Shown here: one piece after another, positions 18,883-28,061 of the stretch
How positions within the stretch are numbered: position 1 is the stretch's first letter
How the letters are laid out: each line of letters starts with the position of its first letter
Made by a program: the position numbers and the translations under genes
Origin: Paenibacillus sp. J45TS6
Lineage (GTDB): Bacteria > Bacillota > Bacilli > Paenibacillales > Paenibacillaceae
Assembly: GCF_018403285.1 (NCBI RefSeq)
Contig: NZ_BOSJ01000017.1
Coordinates: 32,488 to 96,487 of the forward strand
DNA length: 64,000 nt
Reading direction: 5' to 3'
Notes under the pieces: generated by a model
The model's input: only the letters and a program-made list of their open reading frames with translations
Told to the model about the DNA's origin: nothing
The model's database searches: none

Positions 18883-20262
18883 TCATGTTAAATAAGAAAT
18901 AAATATAGTAGCGGTACCAAAATAAACAGATAAAGAGAACAAGTCATTCAGTGTAGTGATCAGCGGTCCTGATGCTACGGCAGGGTCTATTCTCAGCTTG
19001 TACAAAATGATAGGGATGATGGTTCCCGCCATCGTACCAATAATAATTGTCAGAAGGAGTGAGAATCCAATAACAGCCCCGAGTGCAAAACTCATCTGCC
19101 AGAAACCAGCAACAAGTGCAACACTGACACCGCATATTACCCCAATCATGATACCCACGAGTAATTCTCGCCGCAACAGACGGAATATGGTCTTCCGATT
19201 CATTTTCGTTTGGGGGCTAAGTCCCCGAATAACCACTGCTAAAGACTGTGTTCCCGTATTTCCTGTCATCCCTGCAATCATCGGCATAAAGAAGGTTAGA
19301 GCTACAACCTTACTAAGCGTCCCCTCAAATATGCTGATGATACTACCTGATAACAAACCAAGAAACAATAGCATAATGAGCCAAGGCAGACGGCGCTTGG
19401 CAGCGGTCAGTGGGTGTGTGTTAAAATCGATCGTCTTGTCGGTAGCCGACAATTTGTTAATATCTTCATTTGCTTCTGCCCGCAATACGTCAAGGACATC
19501 GTCAAAAGTAACAACCCCGATTAATTTTCCATTTGCGTCTTCAACCGGCATAGACACGAGGTCATACTGTTCAAATAAATGGGCTACTTCCTCCTGGTCC
19601 ATATCTGCCGGAACCTTTACTACATTCTCGCGCATCAAGTTCTCAATCAGATCCGTAGCCTGAGCTAGGACCAAATCACGGTATGTTGTCAGGCCAATCA
19701 GTTCTTTCTCTTCATTTAACACGTATAGATCCTGTATATCATTCGTCAGATCTGCAAAATGTTTTACTTTCTCGACTGCTTCGCGAACCGTATATTTCGC
19801 ATAAAACCATACATAACGGTTCGTCATGATGCCCCCGGCCGTCTCTGGACCAAAGTTCATGAGCTCACGGACCGTCTCTCTCTCCGTTACTTCCATTATA
19901 GAGAGCATATATTCTCTCATCTCTTCAGGAATCTCACCTAATAAATCAGCAAGGTCATCGTTATCCATCCGATTTAGAACTTGTGCTGCCTTTTCCTTAC
20001 TAAGTATGTACAGTGCACTTACTTCAACCATAGGAGAAAGTTCACTTAGCATCCCTGTCAAAGTCTCAATCTCAAGAGCATTCATAAACTGCGGACGATA
20101 GACCTCATTTAACTCTTCATAAACAACAGCCAGATCGTAAGGTTCCCATTCTTCAAGCTCACTTACCATCTCATTGATGCGCCCCGTTTTTATAGCTTCT
20201 TCAATACTTATAGTCAGGGCCTGCAGGTCCTCTTCTCTACTACGTTTGTCTCGTCTTCTCAT
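18883..20262 (-). CDS. mgtE: Magnesium transporter MgtE
   Basis: The protein is about 459 residues in three parts. An acidic N-domain (about 1-130) includes LADLLGEIPEEM. Two CBS domains (about 130-260) include LTTYRDLVLA and VVTFDDVLDVL. The C-terminal transmembrane pore has about five helices, with the family motifs FMPMIAGMTGNTGTQS and GPLITTLNDLFSL. It moves Mg2+ into the cell and is gated by intracellular Mg2+ through the N and CBS domains. The start is placed at the ATG with AGAAGG 8 bases upstream; the frame opens three codons earlier at GTG. No M-box riboswitch was found upstream. Confidence 0.95.
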   Translation of the reverse strand: MRRRDKRSREEDLQALTISIEEAIKTGRINEMVSELEEWEPYDLAVVYEELNEVYRPQFMNALEIETLTGMLSELSPMVEVSALYILSKEKAAQVLNRMDNDDLADLLGEIPEEMREYMLSIMEVTERETVRELMNFGPETAGGIMTNRYVWFYAKYTVREAVEKVKHFADLTNDIQDLYVLNEEKELIGLTTYRDLVLAQATDLIENLMRENVVKVPADMDQEEVAHLFEQYDLVSMPVEDANGKLIGVVTFDDVLDVLRAEANEDINKLSATDKTIDFNTHPLTAAKRRLPWLIMLLFLGLLSGSIISIFEGTLSKVVALTFFMPMIAGMTGNTGTQSLAVVIRGLSPQTKMNRKTIFRLLRRELLVGIMIGVICGVSVALVAGFWQMSFALGAVIGFSLLLTIIIGTMAGTIIPIILYKLRIDPAVASGPLITTLNDLFSLSVYFGTATIFISYLT

Positions 20263-20468
20263 TTTCATCACCTTCTGTTCTTATTACAAAATAGATATCA
20301 AATCATACTGACCACAACCACACACTGCTGGTCTATGAAACAATTCTTAACCTTGTAAACTCTTACCCGAGCTGGGAAATGCAAAACCAACCAAATTAAC
20401 AATTTCTTCTTATCCGGCTTTTTTCCGTAACACGTACTGTATGTATTTTCCTTTTTTTAAGTAGACAG

Positions 20469-20499
20469 CCTCCACCCTTTCCTGAAGAAAGAGTGGAGG
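20469..20499. terminator. Hairpin behind the 42-residue ORF
   Basis: The stem CCTCCACCCTTTC / GAAAGAGTGGAGG has one mismatch and a short loop. No strong T run follows on either strand, so it may be a weak terminator or an mRNA 3' stabiliser. The remaining 20263-20468 hold the mgtE leader, where I see no other element. Confidence 0.45.
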
Positions 20500-20517
20500 C
20501 GTCTGTTGCAGCCCGGG

Positions 20518-20646
20518 TTATTTGTTCCCGAAGCGCATCGGGTTACGATGTACTTCATGTTGATTGTTCTTCGCAAGTACTTCCTCAGCAAACTCATTAT
20601 TATTCTTATAACGGTTTCCCTTACTTTTCTTGTACTTTGAAGTCAC
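20518..20646 (-). CDS. Small basic protein (42 residues, GTG start)
   Basis: The frame starts at GTG 8 bases after a strong GGGGAGGTGA and ends at TAA (20518). The product begins MTSKYKKSKGNRYKNNNEFA and ends HRNPMRFGNK. It is hydrophilic and lysine/asparagine-rich, with no membrane segment and no cysteine. The strong ribosome-binding site and the hairpin just behind it argue for a real gene. Size and composition recall small spore proteins, but I cannot assign a family. Confidence 0.6.
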   Translation of the reverse strand: MTSKYKKSKGNRYKNNNEFAEEVLAKNNQHEVHRNPMRFGNK

Positions 20647-20718
20647 TTTCAGTTCACCTCCCCGGGTTACAGGAGTATTATGTGTAATTGTCGCATTTCA
20701 TAATCAAAAATATTTGCA

Positions 20719-21072
20719 TCATTTTTGGCTAAAAAGTCGATTTCGTAGATCCTGATTCATAGATCCATAACTCAGCAAAGATTGCATGAACTGCTTTTTT
20801 TCTTGCTCAGCCAATAGATCTACCCGATTCTCAAAAGCAATCTCCGTCGCATCCTCAAAAGCGGTATTCTCATTATCGTTATACCAGTCCAGTGTAAGAT
20901 CATGATGATTTCTTATGATTCTGTGGAGCTCCAGCGATCTGTCTGCACTGCCTGTTATGTATAACAGTAAAGAGGGATCTCCCATTCTGGCGGGTTCTAC
21001 GGCAACTTCTACACAAGATCGACCATCTAGCTCCAGTTCTTTTGTTATTTTCGCATCCTGAATGACATACAT
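20719..21072 (-). CDS. Hypothetical protein (117 residues)
   Basis: This acidic soluble protein starts at an ATG preceded by GAAGGAG. It begins with strand-like MYVIQDAKITKELELDGRSC and ends with a helical, charged region (LLAEQEKKQFMQSLLSYGSM). No signal peptide, membrane segment or known motif was found. It follows the 111-residue gene by 17 bases, so the pair is an operon. The function is unknown. Confidence 0.7.
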   Translation of the reverse strand: MYVIQDAKITKELELDGRSCVEVAVEPARMGDPSLLLYITGSADRSLELHRIIRNHHDLTLDWYNDNENTAFEDATEIAFENRVDLLAEQEKKQFMQSLLSYGSMNQDLRNRLFSQK

Positions 21073-21089
21073 ATTTTATTCTCCTTCTG

Positions 21090-21425
21090 TTAATGTAAGT
21101 CTTGTCTATTGACGTAACCCCGTACGATACCATATTGCGACAAATGGCTTCGTGTCTCATTGGTTCCTAACCGATAAATTTCGTTATACACATTTTGAAG
21201 TGCTTCCTCATATAACACATTGACGGAGGCTTCTTCTGTATCGGGCCATGGAAAAACATATCCAGGAAAGGCCTCTTCTTCTTTTTCCTGCATTAAACTT
21301 AGCAGCCCTTGCAGATTTTCTGCCTGTTCAGGCGTTGCTTGAATGATCCACTCGTAAGAAGCAGCTCTTTGGTCAGCAAGAACGGATCTTCCTCCTACCG
21401 ACACGAAATACAGGCTCTTTTGCAA
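21090..21425 (-). CDS. Hypothetical protein (111 residues)
   Basis: The start is TTG, 9 bases after GAGGAG. The product begins MQKSLYFVSVGGRSVLADQR and contains an acidic helical middle (LQGLLSLMQEKEEEAFPGYV) and an aromatic PWPD turn. It is soluble and has no recognised domain. It is the first gene of a two-gene operon with the 117-residue gene and is divergent from asnB. Confidence 0.65.
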   Translation of the reverse strand: MQKSLYFVSVGGRSVLADQRAASYEWIIQATPEQAENLQGLLSLMQEKEEEAFPGYVFPWPDTEEASVNVLYEEALQNVYNEIYRLGTNETRSHLSQYGIVRGYVNRQDLH

Positions 21426-21604
21426 CGTTCATCGCTCCTCATGCATCGTTTTCACATTTATAGTTTCGGATGGGGACAGACATTTTATGCCTGAATTCGG
21501 CATATATTTGTTTTACTGTGAGAATAGAAATATAAGGTAGGACCGCTCTCCACTCCCTAAAGACAAACTTCTGTGGAAGAAACGACCAGAAAGGATGAAC
21601 TCTC

Positions 21605-23449
21605 ATGTGCGGAATTACTGGATTTATACAGTGGAATCATGATCTCACGCAGGACTCGGAACTTCTTGTTCGCATGACTGAAAGTATGTCGAATCGAGGA
21701 CCTGATGCGGGAGGAACATGGATCTCTGGACCGTGCGCCTTTGGACATCGAAGACTGAGCGTCATGGACCCTGAGAACGGTGCCCAGCCAATGATTATGA
21801 ACCACAGCGACAAACAGTATACCCTTGTATACAACGGAGAGCTTTATAATGCGCCCGAGCTAAAAAAAGAATTAGAACAGCGTGGACATCGATTCAAGAC
21901 CACTTGTGATACAGAGGTGCTTTTGGCAAGTTATGTGGAGTGGGGACCCGGGTGTGTAGACCGGTTTAATGGTATTTTTGCTTTTGTTATATGGGACAGC
22001 GGACGTGAACATATTTTTATGGCAAGGGATCGTTTAGGCGTAAAACCGCTCTTCTATAGTCATCAGGGAGATACACTCGTATTTGGTTCCGAACCCAAAG
22101 CTCTTCTTCTTCATCCTGCCGTGGAAGCGGTAGTGGGACCCGAGGGTCTTGCGGAAATCTTTATTATCGGTCCTGCAAGAACACCGGGACATGGTGTATA
22201 TTCTTCAATGAAAGAACTTCGAGCAGGTCATGCCGCTCTATTCACTAGAAATGGCCTCCGTACTTACGCTTACTGGAAGCTTGAGAGCAAGACGCATGAA
22301 GATGATGTGGAAGCAACGGCTGCGGAAGTAAGACGTCTGCTTATAGATACGCTTGAGCGTCAGCTTGCTTCGGATGTACCGCTCGGCTCTTTACTATCAG
22401 GCGGACTAGATTCAAGTGCACTTTCTGCACTTGCCGTTCATTATTATAAAAGAACAGGGCAAGGCAATATTGATACATTCTCGGTCGATTACGTAGATAA
22501 TGATAAACATTTTAAAGCCCATGCTTTTCAGCCTAATTCCGATGCCCCTTATATTCAGCGAATGGTCGATGAACTGAAAACGAACCATCATTTTATAAAA
22601 TTCGATACAGATGAAGTTGTGGAAGCACTAAATGCAGCTACTTTATCCAGAGATTTGCCGGGGATGACTGATATTGATTCCTCGCTTTATTTGTTTTGCC
22701 GGGAGATTAAGAAAAAAGCAACGGTTGCTATATCCGGTGAGGCTGCAGACGAAGTATTTGGCGGTTATCCGTGGTTCCATCGTGAAGACATGCTGAACTC
22801 CGGCACTTTTCCTTGGGCGGTCGCTCCCAAGATGAGAGCAAGTCTCTTATCTGCTGATATTGCCGAGTGGACTCGTCCGCTTGAATACTTAAATGATCGC
22901 TATTCGGATGCTGTCGCAGAAACGCCGCTTCTAGCAGGAGAAACGGGTAAAGCTGCTCAAATGCGTGTGATGTCGTATCTAAATATTACCCGCTTTATGC
23001 CAACGCTGCTCGATCGAAAAGACCGGATGAGTATGGGTGTGGGTCTAGAAGTACGTGTCCCTTACTGTGATCATCGTCTGGTTGAGTATGTATTTAATGT
23101 CCCTTGGGAAATGAAGATGACCGGGGATCGTGAAAAAGGAATCCTGCGTAAAGCACTCGAAGGCATTCTGCCAGATGATGTGCTATATCGTAAAAAAAGT
23201 CCGTATCCTAAAACTCACAATCCAAACTATTTGGCAACAGTACGCCAGCAAATGCTTGATGTGCTGGACGATCCTAATTCACCGGTATTGCCGCTGCTTG
23301 ATGTGAAGAAAATTAAAGAACTCGCCTCTTCCAAAGACGCGTCTTCAAACTTGCCATGGTTTGGCCAGCTGATGTCTGGTCCTCAGTTATTCGCCTATCT
23401 TACGCAAGTTAACTTCTGGCTTAAGACCTACAAAGTCGCGATTCGTTGA
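21605..23449 (+). CDS. asnB: Asparagine synthetase (glutamine-hydrolysing), AsnB family
   Basis: The 614-residue protein has an N-terminal class II glutaminase domain with nucleophile Cys2 (MCGITGF) and substrate motifs RGPDAGG and YNGELYN. The C-terminal synthetase domain has the ATP PP-loop SGGLDSSALS near residue 265 and the SGEAADEVFGGYP motif. It converts aspartate, ATP and glutamine to asparagine. The C-terminus KSPYPKTHNP is typical of Bacillus AsnB/AsnO proteins. It is a single gene with its own terminator. Confidence 0.95.
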   Translation: MCGITGFIQWNHDLTQDSELLVRMTESMSNRGPDAGGTWISGPCAFGHRRLSVMDPENGAQPMIMNHSDKQYTLVYNGELYNAPELKKELEQRGHRFKTTCDTEVLLASYVEWGPGCVDRFNGIFAFVIWDSGREHIFMARDRLGVKPLFYSHQGDTLVFGSEPKALLLHPAVEAVVGPEGLAEIFIIGPARTPGHGVYSSMKELRAGHAALFTRNGLRTYAYWKLESKTHEDDVEATAAEVRRLLIDTLERQLASDVPLGSLLSGGLDSSALSALAVHYYKRTGQGNIDTFSVDYVDNDKHFKAHAFQPNSDAPYIQRMVDELKTNHHFIKFDTDEVVEALNAATLSRDLPGMTDIDSSLYLFCREIKKKATVAISGEAADEVFGGYPWFHREDMLNSGTFPWAVAPKMRASLLSADIAEWTRPLEYLNDRYSDAVAETPLLAGETGKAAQMRVMSYLNITRFMPTLLDRKDRMSMGVGLEVRVPYCDHRLVEYVFNVPWEMKMTGDREKGILRKALEGILPDDVLYRKKSPYPKTHNPNYLATVRQQMLDVLDDPNSPVLPLLDVKKIKELASSKDASSNLPWFGQLMSGPQLFAYLTQVNFWLKTYKVAIR

Positions 23450-23476
23450 TTGAAAGACGTAGCAATGTATTATAAA

Positions 23477-23510
23477 AGAGACCTGCCGCTGGCAGGTCTC
23501 TCTTCTCTTC
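23477..23510 (+). terminator. Terminator of asnB
   Basis: A perfect 11-bp stem AGAGACCTGCC / GGCAGGTCTCT with a 3-base loop, followed by CTTCTCTTCCT, 28 bases after the asnB stop. Confidence 0.75.
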
Positions 23511-23555
23511 CTGGATCATAATCCTAGGAAGGTATTTGTGTACTTACCGGTATTA

Positions 23556-24182
23556 CTAAGCCTTTAACTTTGCCATCAGTTCGCGCAGTGCAGCTCCCCG
23601 ATGACTAATGGCTTGCTTCTCATCCAGGCTGAGTTCAGCCATCGTTTTGTCATACTCCGGCAAATAAAAGAGCGGATCATATCCAAAGCCGCCTTGTCCA
23701 GCAGCTTCTGATGTAATAAACCCTTCTACTGAACCGAAAGACTCCACCTTGTTTCCCGTTGAAGGATCGTATAGCACTAAGGCACACACAAACCGTGCAG
23801 GACTAAGGAGAGGCTGCTCTGTATCTTCACCAAGCTGAAGAGCCCCGAGTGTACTTAGCAGCTTCTCATTATTGTCCGCATCACTCGCATCTTCACCGGC
23901 ATATCTCGCAGAGTATACGCCTGGGGCTCCGTCCAATCGATCCACACATAAGCCCGAATCGTCAGCGAGTACAGGAAGATGCAGCGCATCGCCTACGGTT
24001 TTTGCTTTCTTAAATGCATTAGCAGCAAACGTCTCACCGTCTTCCACCACATCAGGCAAGTCCGGATAGTCATACATGCTCTTTACTTCTATACCAAGCG
24101 TAGCAAATGCATGGGAGAATTCACGAACTTTCCCTTTATTCTTAGTGGCTACAATAACAATGGGGCTGTCAAGCTGAAACAT
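23556..24182 (-). CDS. rdgB: XTP/dITP diphosphatase (HAM1/RdgB family)
   Basis: This 208-residue house-cleaning enzyme hydrolyses non-canonical purine triphosphates (dITP, XTP) to monophosphates. Family motifs are VIVATKNKGKVREF at the start, LADDSGLCVDRLDGAPGVYSAR in the middle, GQGGFGYDPLFYLP, and SHRGAALREL at the end. It follows rph by 6 bases. The order gerM-rph-rdgB is the same as gerM-rph-ysnA in B. subtilis. Confidence 0.95.
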   Translation of the reverse strand: MFQLDSPIVIVATKNKGKVREFSHAFATLGIEVKSMYDYPDLPDVVEDGETFAANAFKKAKTVGDALHLPVLADDSGLCVDRLDGAPGVYSARYAGEDASDADNNEKLLSTLGALQLGEDTEQPLLSPARFVCALVLYDPSTGNKVESFGSVEGFITSEAAGQGGFGYDPLFYLPEYDKTMAELSLDEKQAISHRGAALRELMAKLKA

Positions 24183-24188
24183 GGAGAA

Positions 24189-24944
24189 TCAAGCCTCCCC
24201 AATTCCGCGTGAACCGATCTTCATTGCTATCGGACCTAGTGTTTCTTTCTGCAGCTTGATCATCTCAAGCACACCGCGTTCCCCAAGGCTGAGTAATTCG
24301 TCCAGTTCCTTACGGCTGAATGGTCTCTCTTCGCCCGTCCCTTGCAGCTCTACAAATTCACCGCTGCCTGTCATCACGATATTCATATCGACTTTCGCTT
24401 TGGAATCTTCTTCATAGTTCAGATCAAGCATAGCTTCCTGTCCTACTACACCAACACTCACCGAAGCAAGATAATCAGTGATTGGGAATACAGGCAAACG
24501 ATGCTGCTGAGCAATTTTGTCAATCGCAATGGCCATCGCAACAAAGGAACCGGTAATGGAAGTTGTACGTGTTCCTCCATCCGCCTGAATCACATCGCAA
24601 TCAAGGGTAATTGTGCGCTCACCAAGTGCTTGCAAATCAACCACGGACCGCAAAGCGCGTCCAATGAGCCTTTGTATCTCCATGGTACGACCCGTTAATT
24701 TGCCGCGAGCTGCCTCACGTTGATTCCGGGTTTGTGTTGCCCGAGGAAGCATGGAATATTCAGCTGTCACCCAGCCTTTGCCTTGTCCCTTCATGAAATG
24801 CGGTACTTTCTCATCCACAGTTGCTGTACAAATTACTTTGGTGTCCCCCACCTCAATAAATACGGAACCTTCTGCGAATTTGTTGGTACCTGCGGTCATC
24901 TTGATCGGCCTTAGCTGTTCACTGGTGCGTCCGTTAGATCTCAT
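24189..24944 (-). CDS. rph: Ribonuclease PH
   Basis: This 251-residue phosphorolytic 3'-5' exoribonuclease trims tRNA 3' ends. It starts [19 protein letters not shown], the family start, with GGAGG 9 bases upstream. Phosphate-binding arginines lie in [20 protein letters not shown], and the active-site strand [17 protein letters not shown] is intact. The C-terminus ends shortly after [12 protein letters not shown]. It lies between gerM and rdgB on one transcript. Confidence 0.96.
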   Translation of the reverse strand: MRSNGRTSEQLRPIKMTAGTNKFAEGSVFIEVGDTKVICTATVDEKVPHFMKGQGKGWVTAEYSMLPRATQTRNQREAARGKLTGRTMEIQRLIGRALRSVVDLQALGERTITLDCDVIQADGGTRTTSITGSFVAMAIAIDKIAQQHRLPVFPITDYLASVSVGVVGQEAMLDLNYEEDSKAKVDMNIVMTGSGEFVELQGTGEERPFSRKELDELLSLGERGVLEMIKLQKETLGPIAMKIGSRGIGEA

Positions 24945-25042
24945 CTTTTACTGCCTCCTACGTCTTAAGCGTCCTGTAATCGTCTTTTTTATTCTACCAA
25001 AATGGTCCATCAAAAGCACCTTTACAGGTTAAGAATTATTCA

Positions 25043-26098
25043 TTAAATTGGAATTTCATTAATATACTCGGGTTTCGTTACCGGTTCACCATAATTCTGT
25101 TCATCTTCACCCATTACTGTCTGCTGATCATTTAGTGTGATTTTTACTTTGATATCCGGATTACCTGAGTTATCAGCTACTGTCATTACAACCGATTGTA
25201 ACAACGAAGTAGGGACAGTAACTCCTTCGTCAAAAATATCATCCTGCAGAGCTACGGTCACGATACCATCTTCTCCAGTTACGACCGATTCTAGAAGTGT
25301 GCCTGCTGTCAGCACCATATCCAGTTCACCGCTTCCCGGTCCTTTAATGAGTTCAGTCAGGGCTGATTTGAGGCGATCGTTACTTGGTTCTATTAACCTC
25401 GTCACAGGAACATAGTACTCTACGCCGTCTGGAGTCGAGTCGGTAAAATATACCGTAACAGGACTTGAGTTTGTGGATAGCGAACTGCCAAGATCAAGAT
25501 TGATCCCCATCCCTCGTGTTAAAGACTGTGCAACCGGTGTTCCGTTCACTGGCATTTCGTTCAGCTTTTTCCCATCTACCCATAGCTGTACGCTCTGCAC
25601 ATCTGGATTTCCCGTCAGAGTCCAAGTGAGTGCTTCAAGAATTTGACGTTCTTCTTCCGGCTTATACTCCGTAAATTTCGAGTTGAATTCAACAACTGCC
25701 AGCTTGTTATCTGTATCAATACTTACATCCTTAATTTCTGTTCCTTGTGGAAGCACACCTGTAAATCCTTCCGGCAAATACCCCGAGTAAGCTCCTCCAG
25801 TTACGAGTGCGGCGAGTTCTGATTCTGCAAAGGTTAAATCCCCAAAAGTAGGAAGTGACATAGTAACAGGAGCAAGTAGACCATTCTGATCTTTCAAATA
25901 AACCGTAGCTTGCGCTGTTTGAAGAACGCCTCCTTTTCCCTCGGCTGCCTTGATCATCGCAGATTCAATGATGGAAGGCGGCTCGTCAATCGGCTCAGAA
26001 GTTTGAGATGGAAATATACCGCATCCTGTAAGTAATACAGGAACCGTAATCAGACCCGCTGCAGATATCATTTTAACCTTGCGCTGGAAACGACTCAT
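25043..26098 (-). CDS. gerM: Spore germination lipoprotein GerM (two GerMN domains)
   Basis: The 351-residue protein has a lipoprotein signal with lipobox LLTGCG (Cys26). Two GerMN-type domains follow: about 75-170 (ATVYLKDQNGLLAPV...) and about 215-320 (VTVYFTDSTPDGVEYYVPVTR), each with the ...E.L..GP/LTG... pattern. In Bacillus GerM acts in the spore envelope and is needed for sporulation and germination. GGAGG precedes the ATG. It is first in the gerM-rph-rdgB operon and divergent from the PgpA-like gene. Confidence 0.93.
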   Translation of the reverse strand: MSRFQRKVKMISAAGLITVPVLLTGCGIFPSQTSEPIDEPPSIIESAMIKAAEGKGGVLQTAQATVYLKDQNGLLAPVTMSLPTFGDLTFAESELAALVTGGAYSGYLPEGFTGVLPQGTEIKDVSIDTDNKLAVVEFNSKFTEYKPEEERQILEALTWTLTGNPDVQSVQLWVDGKKLNEMPVNGTPVAQSLTRGMGINLDLGSSLSTNSSPVTVYFTDSTPDGVEYYVPVTRLIEPSNDRLKSALTELIKGPGSGELDMVLTAGTLLESVVTGEDGIVTVALQDDIFDEGVTVPTSLLQSVVMTVADNSGNPDIKVKITLNDQQTVMGEDEQNYGEPVTKPEYINEIPI

Positions 26099-26219
26099 AT
26101 CGATGTCCTCCTAACAATTTTGTACAGATTGTACTACTATGTATACGAGCCCTTGTTTAAAAAATAACTAAATTTTAAAGAAACGGGATAAACTGTGCTT
26201 TGACAAAGGAGTGAAGACA

Positions 26220-26798
26220 ATGACACTGGACAATATACCTTATAGCTTGAACAGCCGAAAGGTAGCCGAGGCAACGAATGAATGGCTGGAGAAACGTGGC
26301 GTGAAAGTAGAAGAGATTGCGGAACTTGTCATGCTGCTGCAATCAAAATACTATCCTGAGCTCACAATGGAAGAATGCATTCATAACGTGAAACAAGTGC
26401 TCAAGAAACGCGAAGTGCAAAATGCAGTAATTACAGGGATCCAGCTAGATATCCTTGCAGAAGAAGGCAAACTCATCTCGCCGCTGCAGGATATGATTAA
26501 ACATGATGAAGGTCTTTACGGAGTGGATGAAGTGCTCGCTTTTTCTATTGTTAACGTGTATGGCAGTATTGGATTTACCAATTACGGATATATTGACAAA
26601 TTAAAGCCGGGAATTTTAGAGAAATTAAACGATAAAAACGATGGTCATATTCACACATTCCTTGACGATATTGTAGGTGCTGTCGCTGCTTCAGCAAGCA
26701 GCCGGATTGCTCACCGTAAACAAGCGGAGCGGGAAGAAGAACTCGGCGGATATCCGGTTAGAGACGATATGGAAGAGATCATGGAGATCGAAAAATAA
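26220..26798 (+). CDS. Phosphatidylglycerophosphatase A family protein (YutG-like)
   Basis: The protein is 192 residues from the ATG at 26220 (MTLDNIPYSLNSRKVAEATN), with AAAGGAG placed for this start rather than the GTG at 26211. The C-terminal half holds the PgpA-like signature GLYGVDEVLAFSIVNVYGSIGFTNYG and TFLDDIVGAVAASASSRI, with acidic residues that bind Mg2+ in PgpA. Unlike E. coli PgpA it has few membrane segments and an N-terminal helical extension, as in Bacillus YutG. It probably dephosphorylates phosphatidylglycerol phosphate, though this is inferred from the family only. Confidence 0.85.
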   Translation: MTLDNIPYSLNSRKVAEATNEWLEKRGVKVEEIAELVMLLQSKYYPELTMEECIHNVKQVLKKREVQNAVITGIQLDILAEEGKLISPLQDMIKHDEGLYGVDEVLAFSIVNVYGSIGFTNYGYIDKLKPGILEKLNDKNDGHIHTFLDDIVGAVAASASSRIAHRKQAEREEELGGYPVRDDMEEIMEIEK

Positions 26799-26832
26799 AC
26801 AGTCCTATAGCACTGCACGAGATTGATAAGTT

Positions 26833-26877
26833 AATAAAAAAAAGGACAACCCTATTCTCTAATCAAGGGTTGTCCTT
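26833..26877 (-). terminator. Terminator overlapping the 3' end of the MBL-fold gene
   Basis: A perfect 12-bp stem AAGGACAACCCT / AGGGTTGTCCTT is followed on the minus strand by eight T. The stem begins inside the last codons of the 26863-27876 gene. Confidence 0.85.
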
Positions 26878-27876
26878 CGTATTGATTACATAAACATACA
26901 GCGGATGCTTGCTTCCCTGCTCTGCGATCGGAGTCAGATCAGCTCTTCCCTGACGAACAAGCTCTTGCAAATGAGCTAACGTCTCTGCCATGGCAAAGCG
27001 CATTTGATGAATACCAAATTTCTCTCCAAATAGGGCTATGCAAACTTCAAATGCAGTCTGCGGCTGTTCGCCAATCATTCTCTCCATCTGATTCAGCCGT
27101 TCTTCGTGGTGAATCTTCAGCGAATTTACACGCTCACGAAAAGATTTCATCGGATGGCGGTGACCTGGAAAAGCTTTGCGCACAGAGAGTGCTCCCAGCT
27201 CGTCTAATCCTTGCATAAAATGCAGCAGCGGCTCTGGATCACTGCCAGGCAGTAAGCTTATATTCGGTGAAATTTGCGGCAAAACCGCATCTCCGCATAG
27301 GATCAGCTCTCGGTCCACCTCATAGAATGACAAATGTCCCGGTGCATGCCCGAAAGTTTCAATGACCTGAAACCTCCGTCCCCCCACTTTAAAAGTATCC
27401 TCTTCTACATATTGCACCAAGGGTGGTGGGCTGACCTGCGGATCGAAACTTTCTAGGTGAGGAAGCAGCTGCTCCGCCCACTTTTCTGTCATACCATGAC
27501 AGCGAAAATACGCTGGCAGAACGTGATTAATCTCCGCCGCTTTTCCCCACATAAATTCCGCTTCCTGATGTGCCCTTTGAGACATCCATACGCTTGCACC
27601 TGTCTCTTCCTGCATCCAGCCGGCTAGTCCGTAATGATCTGGGTGATGATGCGTCAGCACAATATCCGTAATCTCCTGCGGCGAAATCGATAGTTTATTC
27701 CAGACTACGCGCCACTCCTCTTCCGTCTGATTGCTGCGCGGGCCAGGATCCACAATGACAACACCTTTCTCCCCTCTCCACAGATAACTGTTCACCCATC
27801 GTAATGGGCCGGACATGGAGATTTTAACCTGTGTCAATTGTTCTTCCTCGTGGAATGTCCACTCAGGCAGTTTCAT
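26863..27876 (-). CDS. Metallo-beta-lactamase-fold hydrolase
   Basis: This 337-residue cytosolic hydrolase carries the zinc motif THHHPDHYGLAG near residue 75, a second metal ligand in ETFGHAPGHLSFY and the Asp in ILCGDAVLP. The C-terminal FPGHRHPM plus a helical winged-helix-like tail resembles the MBL-fold/BLACT-type group. The substrate is unknown; glyoxalase II-like or lactonase activity is possible. It is a single gene with its terminator overlapping the stop region. The start ATG follows AGAGAGGAAAC. Confidence 0.88.
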   Translation of the reverse strand: MKLPEWTFHEEEQLTQVKISMSGPLRWVNSYLWRGEKGVVIVDPGPRSNQTEEEWRVVWNKLSISPQEITDIVLTHHHPDHYGLAGWMQEETGASVWMSQRAHQEAEFMWGKAAEINHVLPAYFRCHGMTEKWAEQLLPHLESFDPQVSPPPLVQYVEEDTFKVGGRRFQVIETFGHAPGHLSFYEVDRELILCGDAVLPQISPNISLLPGSDPEPLLHFMQGLDELGALSVRKAFPGHRHPMKSFRERVNSLKIHHEERLNQMERMIGEQPQTAFEVCIALFGEKFGIHQMRFAMAETLAHLQELVRQGRADLTPIAEQGSKHPLYVYVINTKDNP

Positions 27877-28061
27877 ATGTTTCCTCTCTCTTCTATAACT
27901 GACATAAAAATAAATATAAAGATTCCCGTCTGTTTCAAACCGATAGGTAAGGTCGTATTAAAATGGGAGGGGTTATCGTATTTGAACCCCTATAAAACTT
28001 ACTATATAATGTGCGGACAAAGAAAGTTTACCAGAAAAATGAGGCGAGGAGGTACACCTTA

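Noticed and set aside
18956-19663. 235-codon open frame antisense to mgtE
   Set aside because: It is a shadow of the mgtE reading frame, Ser/Thr/Ile-rich and with no family motif.
20263-20468. M-box magnesium riboswitch upstream of mgtE
   Set aside because: The conserved M-box sequence blocks and stems were not found; only an ordinary leader is visible.
21426-21604. T-box or other leader upstream of asnB
   Set aside because: No T-box core sequence or terminator pair is present in this short region.
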